A stretch of 64,000 nt of DNA, from assembly GCF_037975245.1 (NCBI RefSeq), contig NC_092568.1:19995001-20059000 (forward strand), given 5' to 3'. The position numbers and the translations under genes were made by a program. A model generated the notes under the pieces. That model had not been told where the DNA came from. It saw nothing but the letters and a program-made list of their open reading frames with translations, and made no database searches. This DNA is from Apostichopus japonicus (lineage: Eukaryota > Echinodermata > Holothuroidea > Aspidochirotida > Stichopodidae). Of the stretch, positions 1 through 13,144 are shown in pieces (positions within the stretch are counted from its first letter, which is position 1; the number at the start of each line of letters is the position of its first letter).

Positions 1-2280
1 TGTTTTAATAGGGAATACTTCCAACTGCCATCCAGAAAACTTATGCAGTTAATCTATGTTTGTTTTGTATTCCCCGGCCCTTGTACCGTATTATCGAATA
101 TTACAATGTGTACTTTGGTTCTATCTACTTCGTTGCGAAAGACAAATGGTTGAGTGCATGTTCTGTTTGACATTCAGCGGTTACGTTGAAATTATAGTTA
201 CACTGTAAAGAAATACTATACACTTGCCGGTTATTGCGTAACCACACATATTGAAGTCAGTGTATTTGCCGAGCAGGCTTACTCATTAATATGATTGTGA
301 GATAATCATGTTTGATGTGTATCTCTTACTGTTATTGGTATATGCGTCGTGCAGGTTATTTTTACAAGTAGATTATGCTGAAAGGGTCCCGATCGCCTGG
401 CTCGCCGGGCTCGCCGGGCTCGCCGGGCTCGCCGGGCTCGCCGGGCTCCAAAAGCTAAATCCGGCCATGGCATAGAAGTACTAAACATGAGACGAATGAA
501 GACAAGCATACAGTACCACAACCATCTTACAAACATTTCACATATTCTTTGTTTTTCTTTGCACATTTAATCAAAATAAGATTACAAACTAATCTTCCAC
601 CGCCTTAAATTTATCACCAACTAGTTCAAAGCTTAATGAGCTGGTCACGGTTTATGAATGAGGTTTCATGCTATAATCAACAGTTAGTCTTCTAGGTACT
701 CTTCATATCTGTATTAATCAGATACAAATTGACATGTAAAGAGTCTGTATCGTGTCTCGTGTTTAGATTCTTGTACTCATTCCGAATGGAAATCTACTTG
801 TACTCGCGTACTCATGTTGTTGTACTCCAACTACAAGTCTACGTGGAAGTATAACATTTTACACAAAACCTCAACCATTTTGCTACAAGTTAACTTTGCC
901 ATTTCAATTGAAAATGAAAGCTAATGGCCAACATGTAATGTTATATATTGGGACGAAAGTTTCGAATAGTGTTGCAAAATGATGAAAAGACATGAAAAAG
1001 CAAATACGGACGTTCGATATAGCCGAATTGATACCCAATTGGAAATCCCCCCCCCCCCAAAAAAAAAAAAATAACAAACACTAACAAACACAAACTTAAA
1101 ACAAATAAAACAAAACAAAAGATAAAATTCTAAAAAGTTATGACATTTTCTTTCTTATTTCAAATGAAACATGTCTAGTCAAGCTAGAAACGTTCATTAC
1201 GATGAGAGTTTAGTATATATTGATAGAGAGTCCAACGCTGTTTGTAACGTTCATATAATCCAATACACAATCTTGGCGCGGGAAAGCGCAAACACACTTT
1301 ACACCCTCACGGCCAGTCCCCTTACACTGAGACTGTAATCACGTGATCTTGAGACCGTGGGGCGCATTACGAGTACCTTCGCTTGGGAAAAGATTCTATA
1401 CTTGATCTTATTCGTTGCACTGAAATATTAACCATTATTACACCGAACATATTATCCGGCCAGGATTTCATGGGTGCAACCGCATATGCTTTCTGGGGAC
1501 GGGGGTGGGAGGGGTTTATCCCGCCCACTGGCAGACATAATATTAGAAACAGTCCTGTTGTACATAAATAATAACATGTATATGTAGGGAAACCAAAACA
1601 ATTGAGATTTCTTCAACATCGTCTCAAAAGTTGCAAAAATATAATTATCATTTTTGCATCAAAGCACCCTCCATTTTACCAAAACTTCTCAAAGGAGAAG
1701 GGACAGCCCTCTAGTTAGAACCCCGCCCCCTTGCCGACTCAACATTCTACCCACCTCCTCCTTCCCAACCTTCATGACAAAAGTAGGTGGTTGAGCTCCT
1801 GACAGTTTTGCAGTAAACTGGTGACATAACACTGATTAAAAAGGTTAGAGAAATAATTTGGTTGTTTGATTATTTCTTAAGAAACCATGCATATCGATCA
1901 GTTCATACAAGATTTCATATATTTCTATAGACTTCCTTTCACAAAACTTCCCTGGTGATATTATTTATTGAGACATATTCTAATCGCTTTCGTATATTGG
2001 TACCAAATCTATTGCATTCAACTTCCTGTTCGTGACTGATCAATTACAAATTAACAAATATTTCTTACATAACTGTTAACCAGCAGTACGTGACAGGTCC
2101 GCCGCATTCGAACGCATCATGTAAAAATAGATCTAATGTAACCAACGAAATGTGTATAAAATGGAAACCCATCGTTTCTGACAAAGAAGTGTAATCATCA
2201 ATAAGCTTAAATGGGATGGATATAGGACTACTTTAAAATAGCGGATGATTCACATATCAGTGTTCAGTTATTGCAATCGT
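1..2280. other. Intergenic stretch with no recognised gene
   Basis: Apart from the 9-bp repeat near 400 and a C-run/A-run junction (1,047-1,071), I see only AT-rich unique-looking DNA. Short ORFs here lack homology, codon bias and splice context. Confidence 0.5.
401..445. repeat. GC-rich 9-bp tandem repeat
   Basis: Five perfect copies of CTCGCCGGG in otherwise AT-rich DNA. On the minus strand it produces an Ala-Arg-Arg repeat inside an unsupported ORF, so it is not evidence of a gene. Confidence 0.9.
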
Positions 2281-2476
2281 ACGTACCCCCCCCCCCCCGG
2301 GGCCCTTCGCCATTGTGGAGTTTTTTAGCGTGAAACATCACGTACAATTATATTATACTAAAATACTGCTCACCTGCAGCTACATGCGTGGTTCCAATAA
2401 CTTTCTTGAGCAATGCTCTCCACTACGGAGAACGGACACGACATCGAGAAACAACGACATGACTGACAATCTCTCG

Positions 2477-2609
2477 ATGTATGTCGTCCAGTTACAGAGC
2501 TGTTGACAATTAATAATTCATAATCATGGACGTTAAATATGAATGTGAGAGACTGGCTTCTTCGCGAGTTCCTGCTTGCAGGAGGATCTAATATACATAC
2601 ATACATGTA
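2477..2609 (+). repeat. SINE family B, 5'-truncated copy
   Basis: Shares ATGTATGTCGTCCAGTTACAG, the GACGTTAAATATGAA block and the GCGAGTTCCTGCTTGCAGG-AGGATCTAA end with copies at 34,151 and 39,687, then a short (TACA)n tail. It lacks the tRNA-like head and an internal segment of about 35 bases, and directly abuts the SINE family A copy that follows. Confidence 0.8.
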
Positions 2610-2611
2610 GA

Positions 2612-2985
2612 AGGAGGGCGTTGTGGTCAAGTGGTTAAGGCAGTGGACTTGTGATCTAAGGATTACAGGTTCGAGCCCTGGCCAGATCATTACGTTGTGT
2701 CCTTGGGCAAGGCGCTTTATCTCCATTGCCTCTCTTCACCCAGGTGTATAAATGGGGACCTGCGAGGTAACTTGTAAATATAGTTGCGTGCGCCGGTTTG
2801 TGGCTGCACCCTATGGGAAGTCCCCCGGGGGACACGTGGTTGTGGTGCACTGTGGTGCCCCAGGAGAGATTGATTGAATTGTGCACACTTTGGTGTGTGG
2901 GTGTGACAAGTTACCAATGACCAGGGGTTAAGTTGTAAAGTCATGTGAGGAGGCTTTAGCCTCATACAAGACTGTAAACCTTCAA
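2612..2985 (+). repeat. SINE family A, tRNA-derived, plus-strand copy
   Basis: The head carries pol III boxes: TGTGGTCAAGTGGTTAA-like A box and a perfect GGTTCGAGCCC B box. The body has CCTTGGGCAAGGCGCTTTA and CACCCAGGTGTATAAATGGG, shared with the minus-strand copy at 47,337-47,622. It is a pseudo-tRNA SINE, not a tRNA gene. The exact 3' end is uncertain. Confidence 0.85.
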
Positions 2986-4083
2986 CTTTTAGAAATCAAA
3001 ATTCGAAAATTAGAAGTGCCCCTCTTTTGTAAATGAAAAGTACCCTTTCCTATCTTTATAATGAAAACACATATGACATTTAATTTATTGAGAAAATTAA
3101 GTTAACTGTGTACTTATAGAATGCACACGGTTAATGAAAAATTAACAAGTATTAATGAAGAAATACTGTTTATTGGCACCCCCCCCCCCAACCTTCTCAA
3201 CAAATACTGGCATTTGTGGTACAGATTGTACAAACGGTCCATATTGTCGAGTCGTTTTGTGATGATACCCCCACCCCCCTTCCCCCTCCCATCCCCTCCG
3301 CCCGGATAAAAAACTTCCTCTGCTGCCTCTCTTGCTGGAGGAGTGAATGTTACCCTAAATGAATAGAGCGCAACTAGTGCAAAGTGGTGTCGCTATTGAT
3401 AAATGTTTTACAGAAACTGTTTTTCTTGCCTCTAAAATTCGGCGGTATTCCTTTCTGTTTCAAGTTTGGAGTGTTTGCTTAGCTTTCAAAGTATAAACTA
3501 TACATTCATGATTATTTTAAAATCAAAATATAGATTTGGGTGAAATGATCTTCCTATTTTTAATTTGGTTATCTAGATTTTAGTTTTAAAGCAAACACCA
3601 AGAGTTTTAAGTCCAGTTGCCATGGTGATATAAATCCCTTCCTACGCTAAAACACAGGTCCTTATTCGTATAACTATAATTACAATCCCCCTATGGCTGC
3701 AATCTCTATAACTGTAATCTATGTTGTCATAATCTCTATATAGGACTACAATCCCTTTATAAATGAAAAGGTAGAATTCCGTTCAAAATCGGCTATAAAA
3801 TATGCAAGATCATTGTTATTGTGCAATGACAGAGTGGAACCCATTCAATTTCGTTATAATAACTTTACAACAGTGGTCTGTTGTGATTTTTTTCCCATTT
3901 TTTTCTTGATTTTTTATTCTCAGTAACAACAATGGTAGTGTGATTAAACACAAGTGATTCACGTTAGTGCTTCAAATTATATGTATTAACTAAATATGAT
4001 GTGTGCACAAATATGGTCGTATAGGGCATAAATTTTTTGAAAACTTTGATCTGTTCACCTCCATTGACCATATGACTTTGGTG

Positions 4084-4464
4084 CAAGGGCGTAGGAACCG
4101 GGGGGCTGGGGGGGGGGGGGGCGCCAGCCCCCCAGTGAAAAATGTGGAGGGGCGGAAGTATCATTCCGCCCCCCCCCCCCCACTTCGCAAGTGAAAAAAC
4201 CCCTTTTTCATTTCCAAATGAGAAAAAAATCTCATTTGGAGCACCAAATTGCATCTAAGGCCAGGTGAAAATACAAAATTTAGTTTACAAAATGGAGTGG
4301 GTGTTGAAGTGTGCTATATTGCACCAAATTGCATCTGAGGCCACCTGTAAATGCAAAAAAATCCAAAGGGGAGGGGGGCACCCCCTCCCCTTAGACCCCT
4401 CCCCCAGGCCGGCCATCAGTCTTCAGCCCCCCCCCCCACTCAAAAGTAACTTCCTACGCCACTG
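4084..4464 (+). mobile_element. hAT-like MITE, copy 1
   Basis: Flanked by a perfect 8-bp duplication CTTTGGTG (4,076-4,083 and 4,465-4,472). Termini are CAAGGGCGTAGGAA and the inverse of CAGTGGCGTAGGAA. The interior has G-run/C-run palindromic segments and the repeated phrase TTGCATCT(A/G)AGGCCA. No transposase. The 8-bp duplication and short terminal repeats fit non-autonomous hAT elements. Confidence 0.88.
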
Positions 4465-5867
4465 CTTTGGTGTTTAATATTGATAAATGCACTGTAAACT
4501 TTCAAGTTTTAAGGAGCTAAGATTGGTAGGCAACACAAATGACCTTCAAGATAATGCAGAAGACACCGAGATGAAGTTGATAGTACATTTTGATACGTTT
4601 TTGACAAATCAAGTTAATCCACGCACCCCGGCCCCTAACCCCCCCCCCCCCAAAAAAAAAAAAAAAAACCCAAACCGATGTTTCTACTTCCACATGGTTT
4701 ATAAGTAGGGCCTAGCATTGGCTAACAATCTCGACGAACAATAGCACCCCACCCCTCCTAGATTCAGGTTCTTACTTCAGGGCTCCATTGGAATGCTTTT
4801 CTGACCTAACATCTCAATTAATTTGATGCCATGAATTTGAGGTTTTTTTTATAAACTTATAGGATCATGAGTGTTAGATCAATTTTTTTTTTATGATGAA
4901 ACATTTTTATTATTATTTAACTGCCTGACAAGGGCTTCTTTGCCAATATTGGATGGACAAGCAATAACTTCGGATACTACTTTGCTCATTGACAAGATAT
5001 AGCAAACATTACGTAAACTAAGCTAACTCACAATGATAACAAATACTTCCAGTATTTGGAAAAAAACCATTCAGGTTGGCATGTTCTTGGTTTACAAAAG
5101 ATATAGGTTGCATGAAATATGCTACCACATATAATGCAGTGACCAGTATTTTTGCAGCTTCAAATTATGACCTAATTATAGAAATTGATAAGCCTTTCTA
5201 TTGACCAAATTCATCGGGTAGAGGAACTAGTGAGAAATGTTTTTTTTTTCAGATCGCTCTTTCCTTTAGCTGGTTATTTTCTTTATATGGCATTGCCTAC
5301 TGTTACCTTTTTTTCACTTTTACAAATTACCGTAGTTTAATAAAAGACACTAAAAGACAAAACAGAAAGAAAAAAGCAAAATAAAGGAAAATTGCAAAGT
5401 GAAGATCAGCTGAAAGTCGAATTTCACGGTAAAAAGGAAATGCAGAATTAAGCAGCTCTTTACTGCCTTATTATTGACTATGACGAATTACTGTCTGAAT
5501 TAGTACTGTATTAATGTGGGTTTTATATTTTTAACTGCTGCCCTCAGTTACTTGAAGTTACGGTCATGTGTCATCAACGATAGGCTTAGCAGAACAGATA
5601 GTGTTTGAAAGATATGCTTACGTTTGTTTCAGTATACTTTCTTTTGCGTTTCACTCGACAATTCTTCACAGTTCCAGTGAAAAACGAAGGCTCTGTGAGA
5701 TTTTGCAACTTTTGTAGAGGTTTAGGCTCGGGTCTATTAATAATTAAATCTACAGTTCTAGCATTAGGTGTAACTCATGCAATAACAACAGTTATACAGC
5801 AATGCCAGTTCTAATTGGCATTCGCCTTGTAGCCGTTAATGTTATTGTAAGCACTCAAATACAAAAC

Positions 5868-5976
5868 AATACGCCTAACGTTATATACCTAGACTAGGCC
5901 TAGCTAACATCGTTAGCAAGCGCGACGCCTAACGTTTTACCTAGACTTGGCTTAGCTAACATCGTTAGCAAGCGCT
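5868..5976 (+). repeat. Two-copy tandem duplication with GCCTAACGTT
   Basis: Two adjacent copies of a unit of roughly 56 bases reading GCCTAACGTT, then ACCTAGACT(A/T)GGC and AACATCGTTAGCAAGCG. No coding content seen. Confidence 0.75.
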
Positions 5977-8900
5977 GTTGAGGGATTGAAGTACGTTACT
6001 AACTAGGTTTAACCATTGGGTAAGGATGTTTGGACAGTGGCATTGTACTTGGAGTAGGCTAATAAAGCCTAGCCCTAACCTACTCCTAGCCTAGGTCGTA
6101 CTGTACATGTGATTGTGTGAGTAGTGTGACTTGCAGTTGCAGCCTAGAGCCTACACTTCAATACAGATTGCCTGACTACAAATGGATTGTCACATCCTTT
6201 AGACTTTACTTCCTCACAGTCACACATAACCATTTAACATTTAGTAGGCTATCCAAGTTCCTTATCTAGACCTCCACCATTAATTGAATGTAGCACCATA
6301 TTAGGCCTAGTCCTACATTAATATTCATATATAGTTGGCACTTATTCCAGCTAGGCCTACCATAAACATAGGCTAGCACTGCAGAAAGTGTGGTATATGC
6401 ACCAACCCGTAACGGTAACGCTTCTCTTAGATAGTGTGAAGGAATTTTTACTTTAAGCCTTTACAGGTCTAGAGCATACGAAACACTTAATATGGGCATG
6501 GTGATCACATTATTTAAATGAGAAGACATTGTATTAGCTTTTCCATTTCATTCTCTCTGAGGTGTCATAACAATCCTTTTGATATAGACACATGTTTAAT
6601 AAAGTTGTTAAGCTATAAAATTATGGCCCCCACCTTTTGGCAGTGGCATTAGAAGCAATAAGACCTAGCATTTGAGAAATTGTTGGTTTGACCCCTATAG
6701 TAGGCCTAACTTAGGTACAGTAGGGTTTTCATCCAGGAGAAATCCACGATTTTCCTATTTGAAATAGTCCTCCAAATTATACAAATTAGCTATAAAAAAA
6801 TTAACATTAGCTAAAAAAACTGTAAAACTGTAGCCACCTGATGTAAAGTGTAAGTAATTAGCCATTCTGCTTCTCTCAATTGCATATATGGCTGTTTAGT
6901 GTCATAAATAACTGCCTTCCTTATAGACACTATTATTATTATTATTATGATTATTATTATTATAATCAAGGAAATTAAACACCTCTTCGTCAAATTACAA
7001 CTCGAGGAACAAACAAATTCTTCTGAGCAGAATAATTATCAGTGTCACAATGTAGCACTTTGGATTAATGGATTGTTACAGTACTCAGGTAGTCAGTAGC
7101 TCCCAAAACTGCTCATTGAATAGACATTGTAGGGTTTGGTATGTAGTGTAAGACTTAAACTGCATGCCATTTCATTGACCAGTGTTATTGTTATGTGCAC
7201 TTACCCTTTATTGTTATGTTAATGTTTTAAGGTATGCCTTGCAGCTGGTGTACTGCACTGTTGTATGCAGTGTAGTGTTGGAGGAAATACAGTTCAGTAT
7301 GCAATCACTACTAACCTGACAACATCACTTCTATTGTGCCTTATCCATCTATCTCTTTAAGTTGAAGTGTACTCTACAACGTGAGAAGTTATCTCCAAAA
7401 AAATTAATTGTTATTTATAGCTGGCACGTTTTAGGTTTTAGTCTTGCATTATTTGATTTGTACAGTGACATTGCAGAACATATTTCATGTTCCTAGTGGG
7501 TTGACTGCAGCTATATATTCAGTAGTAACACAGAGTGTACCAACTGTACGTGGCCATTATAAGACCTCTGCACACTTGAAAGTAAAGCTGATCTACTGTA
7601 CCGGCAGTGACTGTTCGTTTCCGTTCTTTCGTCTCCTAGGACTTACTGCTGCTCAACCCTCCAGTAGGACAGGACTATATAGTGACCAGGCTATGGTGCA
7701 TCATACAGTAAGTAACTATCACAAATAGTTTATAGAGCTTCAAGTTTATCAGAGAGAAGACATATAGGGAGGGTTTGTATGGAATGCTGCATCTATATTG
7801 ACTTGCTTGAATTTCAACTTCATAGGTTTGTTCCATTTAAGTAGCAAACGGTTGTAATATGCGTTTACCATGTAGCCAAAAATAAAAGGTCACCAGCAGC
7901 ACTTAATGGAAGGATTAACTCTATAGCTTGCCTGGAATGTTAGATAAGTGACTTGTTGCTGACTGTTTGGCTCGGAAAACCTTGTCCAAGCACAAAACTT
8001 CTGATGAAATGGTGTCGGGCAATTGCACTACCGATTTGGCTGTGTACGTGTTTCATCTATTTTTATTAAAAATATGCTTTCTTTCTTAATCAACCTTGTT
8101 TGAGAGGTAACTTCAAAGAATTAAAGCATGAGGGAGATCTGGCGTGACCTTCCTTATGGCTTGTACTGTCATCATGTGAACTTTCGTTAGCACTTTTAAG
8201 CCGCTGCGTCTTGCATAGTTTAATAGGCCGTTGCTATAATTATCCTTTATGATTCCTGAGAAATAATATTCATAAATGACTGGAATGACTATTAAGAGCT
8301 ATTTGTCACTTTCAAATGCGTAATTGATCGCAGGTTTAATGGTCCTCGAAAAGTTCTTAACGCCAACCGTGAACTGGCGACAGTTTGAAGAGTTCAGTCA
8401 ATACGTAAATGTGCGCCCCGCCCTAGAAACCGACCGGCCATAATCCATACATGTCCGTCTTAAACGCATAGATATCTGCACTATGCCTCTCTGCATACAG
8501 GTCAACTCAAGGTGAAGAAGTGTGTCATTCACGCAACTGAATGAACCCCGATTGGAGCGTTGTATTTTCATGACTTTTACTGACAAGAGTGTACAGATGT
8601 AAGGTAGTGAAAAGTAAAAAGTTTTTTGTTCTGCTTTGATTTGTTTCTTATTGAAGTTATTAAAGATGCTTTTGGTGCACAACTAAAGAAGTGTCATAAA
8701 AATGATAACTTAATGCAACTCCTTACATAGTTACATCATATGTCCTTTTGAAAAGAACTTAATAACCTTCAAATTCTATGTGAATGATGAATACTGAGAT
8801 TGTGTAGATTAGGGAAAGGGATGGCAGTGGGGATGGGCTGGGGGGGTGGTGGGAGGGGATAAGGAAATACTGTTTGATAAAGTTTAAGTTTTTGGCCATA

Positions 8901-9261
8901 TCTCAGTAGAATTTACTCTCATGTAAAAATACATTCTCGGTTTTAACCTGTACGAATTAGAAGGTGTCAACTTTGAAAGCGAAGTCCGCTTGTGCATTTA
9001 TCCAGCAAATGGCCTCAATTTGGAGGCCTGCTACATTTCCAATATTTTTTTTTTTTATTCTGTTTGATATTAATGTCACAAACTGCACTTTCAAGCAGTA
9101 TAAACTGTCACGATTTTATGAATCCTGGTATTGGAGTCAATTCCACAAATAGTTTTAGGAGATACACAGAATAGGATTTTGGTAGATATTTTTCCTCTGT
9201 GCTTCCACTAACAATTGAACTTCATCACAAGAAGCACGAAAATGGGGATATTCAGCCATGC

Positions 9262-9355
9262 CCTATATCAACAGAGGGTGCTGTAATATCACTCCTATCT
9301 AGATCAGCAAAACTTGACAAGCTGCAGTCTCTGAAATCACAGAGAAATCTTCTGA
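9262..9355. repeat. Dispersed repeat fragment, also at 16,010-16,085
   Basis: ACAGAGGGTGCTGTAATATC, CCTATCTAG and AAACTTGACAAGC are shared in order with the stretch at about 16,010-16,085. Element type not recognised. Confidence 0.6.
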
Positions 9356-9952
9356 GGAACTAGCTCTGACAGATGTACACTTCCAGGCATAGTACCTGCA
9401 CATTCCCTAATTCATACATAGTGTGACACACTCGAACTAACATGGTTTTACCGCTCATAACTAGCACATTTTAGCAACATAACATTGCCCACCATTTCTT
9501 TGGTAACTTTACCTAGATGTCAGATCTGGTCTGCAACCAATCAGAAAGCTTCTTTCAGGTATTTTCTTGAATTTTATTTCTTAGAAGCCTGGCAGAGTTT
9601 CCTGATTTAAATATAAATATCCAGCATTTAAAATGTTTTTTTTTTTTAAATTAAATTAAATTCAATATATTCTGAGGAAAAACCCTAATTATTTGATCCC
9701 CCCACATTAGCAATGAAACTATAATTTGATCCTACCACTCCTTTTCACCATACAGTATTTGTTCCCCTCCTAATCAGCTATTACACAAAGCCTGCAAGCC
9801 TAACCTGTATTACGTACAGTAGGTGAATGTTAGGCTAAAGTTTCAGCCTACACTCAAATCCTGCTGAACTGCTTTTTAAATTATGTCCTAATATTTCCTG
9901 GGAGCATAATATAAAATGATGAATAAAATAACATCTGGAAAATGCTTGCAAA

Positions 9953-10380
9953 TTTTTAGGCAGATATACTCTTGTTGTTACTAAGGCAATACATGATGAT
10001 TTATAAACAAATGCTGGATTTTATATTGTGATAAACTGATCAGAAGAAGTGAAGTATTATCAAGTTATCAAGGCCTGTGTGATATGAATGGTACTTCAGA
10101 GACCCAGTTGACAGTCAAGTTGAAAATTACTGGTAGTTACATTAGTTTGTTTTTTTGTGTTTTGCAAATGTTTAAGCAAGTACTCTTGTTGTTATTAAGG
10201 ACATAAATATGAGGTCAGTGATGATGTAAAGCAAGTGCTGAATTCTATATATATATATATATTAATTCTCATAACTGATCAGATCAAGTGAATTTTCTAT
10301 GTCAAAGAGGAGTTCTCAAGGACTGTGATCTGAATGGTACTTCAGAGAGCCAGCTAACAGACAAGTTGAAAATAACTGGT
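9953..10380 (+). repeat. Diverged tandem duplication of about 200 bases
   Basis: Two copies (about 9,953-10,137 and 10,163-10,380) share ACTCTTGTTGTTA, AACTGATCAGA, GTGATATGAATGGTACTTCAGAGA-like text (copy-specific variants) and AAGTTGAAAATTACTGGTA at their ends. Confidence 0.75.
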
Positions 10381-10843
10381 ATTTTTTGTTCCATTTTTTG
10401 TTTCATTTAATTGTAAAAAAAGGGCAAAAGTTCATGTTTGTTGACCTTTAAAACCATTTATCAAGGAAATTATAAAAAGGCAATATTGTGCAAGCAAATC
10501 AGACATTGTGTCCATTTTGTGTGATACTTAACTGGCTAGACTTTGTCAAAGTTGCATAGCACATGAAAATATGCTAGTTCAGCTGTATGCACTCACAGAT
10601 ACATTACACCAAGTGCAATAGTAAAGTGTTATCTTTTAGCTCTTTTTTTTTCACAACATGACTGAAAATTAAGCTCTGACAACCTTCACAAAGTTGGTTT
10701 CATCCACTTGATTAGCGAGTCATTGAGGCAGGTTTTGCATTCTACAACAAATTCCAGGAAAATGTTAACAAATGTATTAGAGTACTGTATTACTAAAAAA
10801 GGATCAGATTGCATTTGTTGAAATGAAGACGTCATCTGTTAAT

Positions 10844-10885
10844 GGCACCGGCGTTAACCACTGAGCTAACACTCCACTTAATAGC
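10844..10885 (-). repeat. SINE family B head fragment
   Basis: Read on the minus strand it gives AGTGGAGTGTTAGCTCAGTG then GTTAACGC, the A-box head seen at 34,151. Only the head is present. Confidence 0.6.
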
Positions 10886-10934
10886 ATATTCCACCTCAAA
10901 TACTACCATCAGAATACATCCTTGAGAGTGGACC

Positions 10935-11185
10935 TCATGAATTGACCAGCCACCATATGATTGTAAACACAAGTGCTCTAATGGCCAGCACTACTTTCCT
11001 GTGTGTGAAAGACAAGTTTGACTTGACCAATGACATAATGCACTGTGTGTTTAATCATGAATTTGTGCGGAGCAGCATGTTCAGTGTGGCAAATATTACC
11101 ATCTCTGCATGGTAGATATTCAATCTCCCCTGTTTTTGTCCAGAAACATGGGACTCTGGTTGGTATTTGCTATATGTGGGGAAGA
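10935..11185 (+). repeat. Dispersed repeat, second copy at 60,826-61,065
   Basis: Shares ATTGACCAGCCACCATATGA, AATGGCCAGCACTACTTTCC and AGATATTCAATCTCCCCTGT in the same order and orientation with the copy in receptor intron 16. No terminal repeats recognised. Confidence 0.75.
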
Positions 11186-11470
11186 TCATATTGTCAGCCG
11201 TCGTGCTAGTAACCAACACAGCAGAAAAAGTAGTTTCAGAGGTAATATTTATATTAATAGTAGGGCACTGAGGGGGCTGCAGCATCCTGCAGCCAAGCTG
11301 TCGTGGTGCTGGACATAAAGGCTTGTGCTGTACAGTTTTTGGTATTAGGCTTTGCAGTGTCACATTGATAGACAGGTCTGCAGAGGTAATCTCTATTGTT
11401 TAATATCGGTATGTACAGCCTTGCTGCAGGGGATTTTGCAACTACTGCAGCTTTCTTTCTGAGACAGTAC

Positions 11471-11824
11471 TTAAAGGCATTGGAGACTTGCCTCAAACTG
11501 GGTGATGCACTCTGAAAAAGTTAACTTTCCATTGCTTGCAAGTGAAGTTTTCTTGTCGCTACAAAATGTAGACAGTAATGAAACGTGATCTTTTATCTAG
11601 ACCTGAGATGTCCACGCTGCTATGTAATACTGTTCTGTGGGTATTGACCGTAGCTGTATGTATTGACTCGGTACACTAGTGTCTACTTACCGAGGGTAGC
11701 AAGCTGTGTGTGTATTTTCTGGGATCGATGGTGGTGTCTAACTCTTCTGTTACACCTCATTCGAAACTAGGTCAGATTACCGGCATGAGACGTTTCTTTG
11801 TGCGCGAGTCTTCACACCCTTTAA
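11471..11824 (+). mobile_element. TTAA-type MITE, copy 1
   Basis: Begins TTAAAGGCATTGGAGACT and ends with the imperfect inverse (AGTCTTCACACCCTTTAA), so TTAA lies at both ends. It shares almost its full length with the element at 24,419-24,793, including CTGGGATCGATGGTGGTGTC and AGATTACCGGCAT. TTAA target sites are typical of piggyBac-like elements; that class is inferred. Confidence 0.82.
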
Positions 11825-12470
11825 GAGCTCTAGTGACCAATTGTTGGAATTGACTAGCTTTATAAATCACTGAATGGACACATTTCATATGATTTAGTTC
11901 AAAGTTCCTCAGTCACACTGGTTGATGGTGGTTTACATAGCTTTCATATTCATTTGGTCAGCATGAAGTCATCTTTCCTAAATGTATGTGACCATCACAG
12001 GCAGCACTTTTGTTTCTTTAGAAGTTAGTGAAGTTTATAGTTTGCTAGGTGATGCAACTTATGTGAGACATTTCTGTTTTCTTCCGGTCGAGATTGTTAG
12101 CCTACTATAGTAGCTTTATTGCTGTGCCACTTCCATGTCGAGCACTGTCACTGATATTTAAACTTCATCATCATCAATATTTATACCTTGACAAAGGAAA
12201 AGGGTTACCGGTAGTGTAAGGATTTTCCAAATAAATTATAGAATAATATATGGAAAACATCGATACCAATTTAGCCAACAGAAAATGGATGGCAGGTCAT
12301 AATGTGGAGTGATTTTAGGGTCCCTATCAAAACTTGATTATTCCCAATGTGTGAGTAAGGCATAAAGTATTCACTTCTGTTTCCAGTTAATATTAATATT
12401 TATTATTTGGCTATGCTTTCATATGCCACTCCTCTATTAACTACTACAGCCTTCATTCTGTATGATTTGA

Positions 12471-12837
12471 CAGTGGCGTAGGAAGGTACTTTTGAGTGGG
12501 GGGGGGGGGGGCTGAAGACTGATAGCCGGCCTTGGGGGGTCTAAGGGGAGGGGGTGTCCCCATCCCCTTTGGAATTTTTTTGCATTTCCAGGTGGCCTCA
12601 GATGCAATTTGGTGCAATATAGCACACTTTAACACCCACTCCATTTTGTAAATAATTTTGCATTTTCACCTGGCCTTAGATGCAATTTGGTGCTCCAAAT
12701 GAGATTTTTGTTCTCATTTGGAAATGAAAAAGGGTTTTTCTGACTTGCGAAGCGGGGGGCGGAATGATACTTCCGCCCCCCCCCATATTTTTCACTGGGG
12801 GCTGGCGCCCCCAGCCCCCCGGGTTCCTACGCCCTTG
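12471..12837 (-). mobile_element. hAT-like MITE, copy 2 (inverted relative to copy 1)
   Basis: Same element as at 4,084-4,464 in reverse orientation, flanked by a perfect 8-bp duplication TGATTTGA (12,463-12,470 and 12,838-12,845). The two copies have diverged little outside homopolymer runs, which suggests fairly recent activity. ORFs across it are shadows. Confidence 0.88.
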
Positions 12838-13144
12838 TGATTTGACTATCTGTGCCATATCCATACATCAAAACAAGCACTGTATAGGTAAAATAGCTTA
12901 CTTCTCTTCATAGAGTAGTTCTTAAACTGTCAGACCTTGTTTTTCCTTACTTTTTTTGATGTAATTTATTCTGGAATTTTTTTATGGAAAAGGTTCCTTC
13001 CTGTTTCAGTATTGTTATGAGTAATTATGGAAAATAAAATTCATAAATGCTTACTTTTATATTACATTAATAATACAGACAAACCTTCCAAGATCATTAG
13101 TATTCAGAAAGAGCAGCTGTTGTTTCTTAATCGCTTAATAACTG

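Larger units (their letters stand above)
4473..9950. other. Intergenic stretch; short duplications only
   Basis: No supportable exon. Contains a C-run/A-run junction (4,639-4,669), a near-duplicated segment (5,868-5,976) in a zone rich in TAGGCCTA, and an ATT microsatellite (6,930-6,964). ORFs such as 7,444-7,728 show no family resemblance. Confidence 0.45.

Noticed and set aside
2612-2690. A possible tRNA gene (good A and B boxes)
   Set aside because: The tRNA-like part continues into a SINE body with a second copy at 47.3-47.6 kb, and the cloverleaf is not convincing.
2370-2965. Overlapping minus-strand ORFs of 76-118 codons
   Set aside because: They are translations of SINE sequence, including reverse pol III boxes, not genes.
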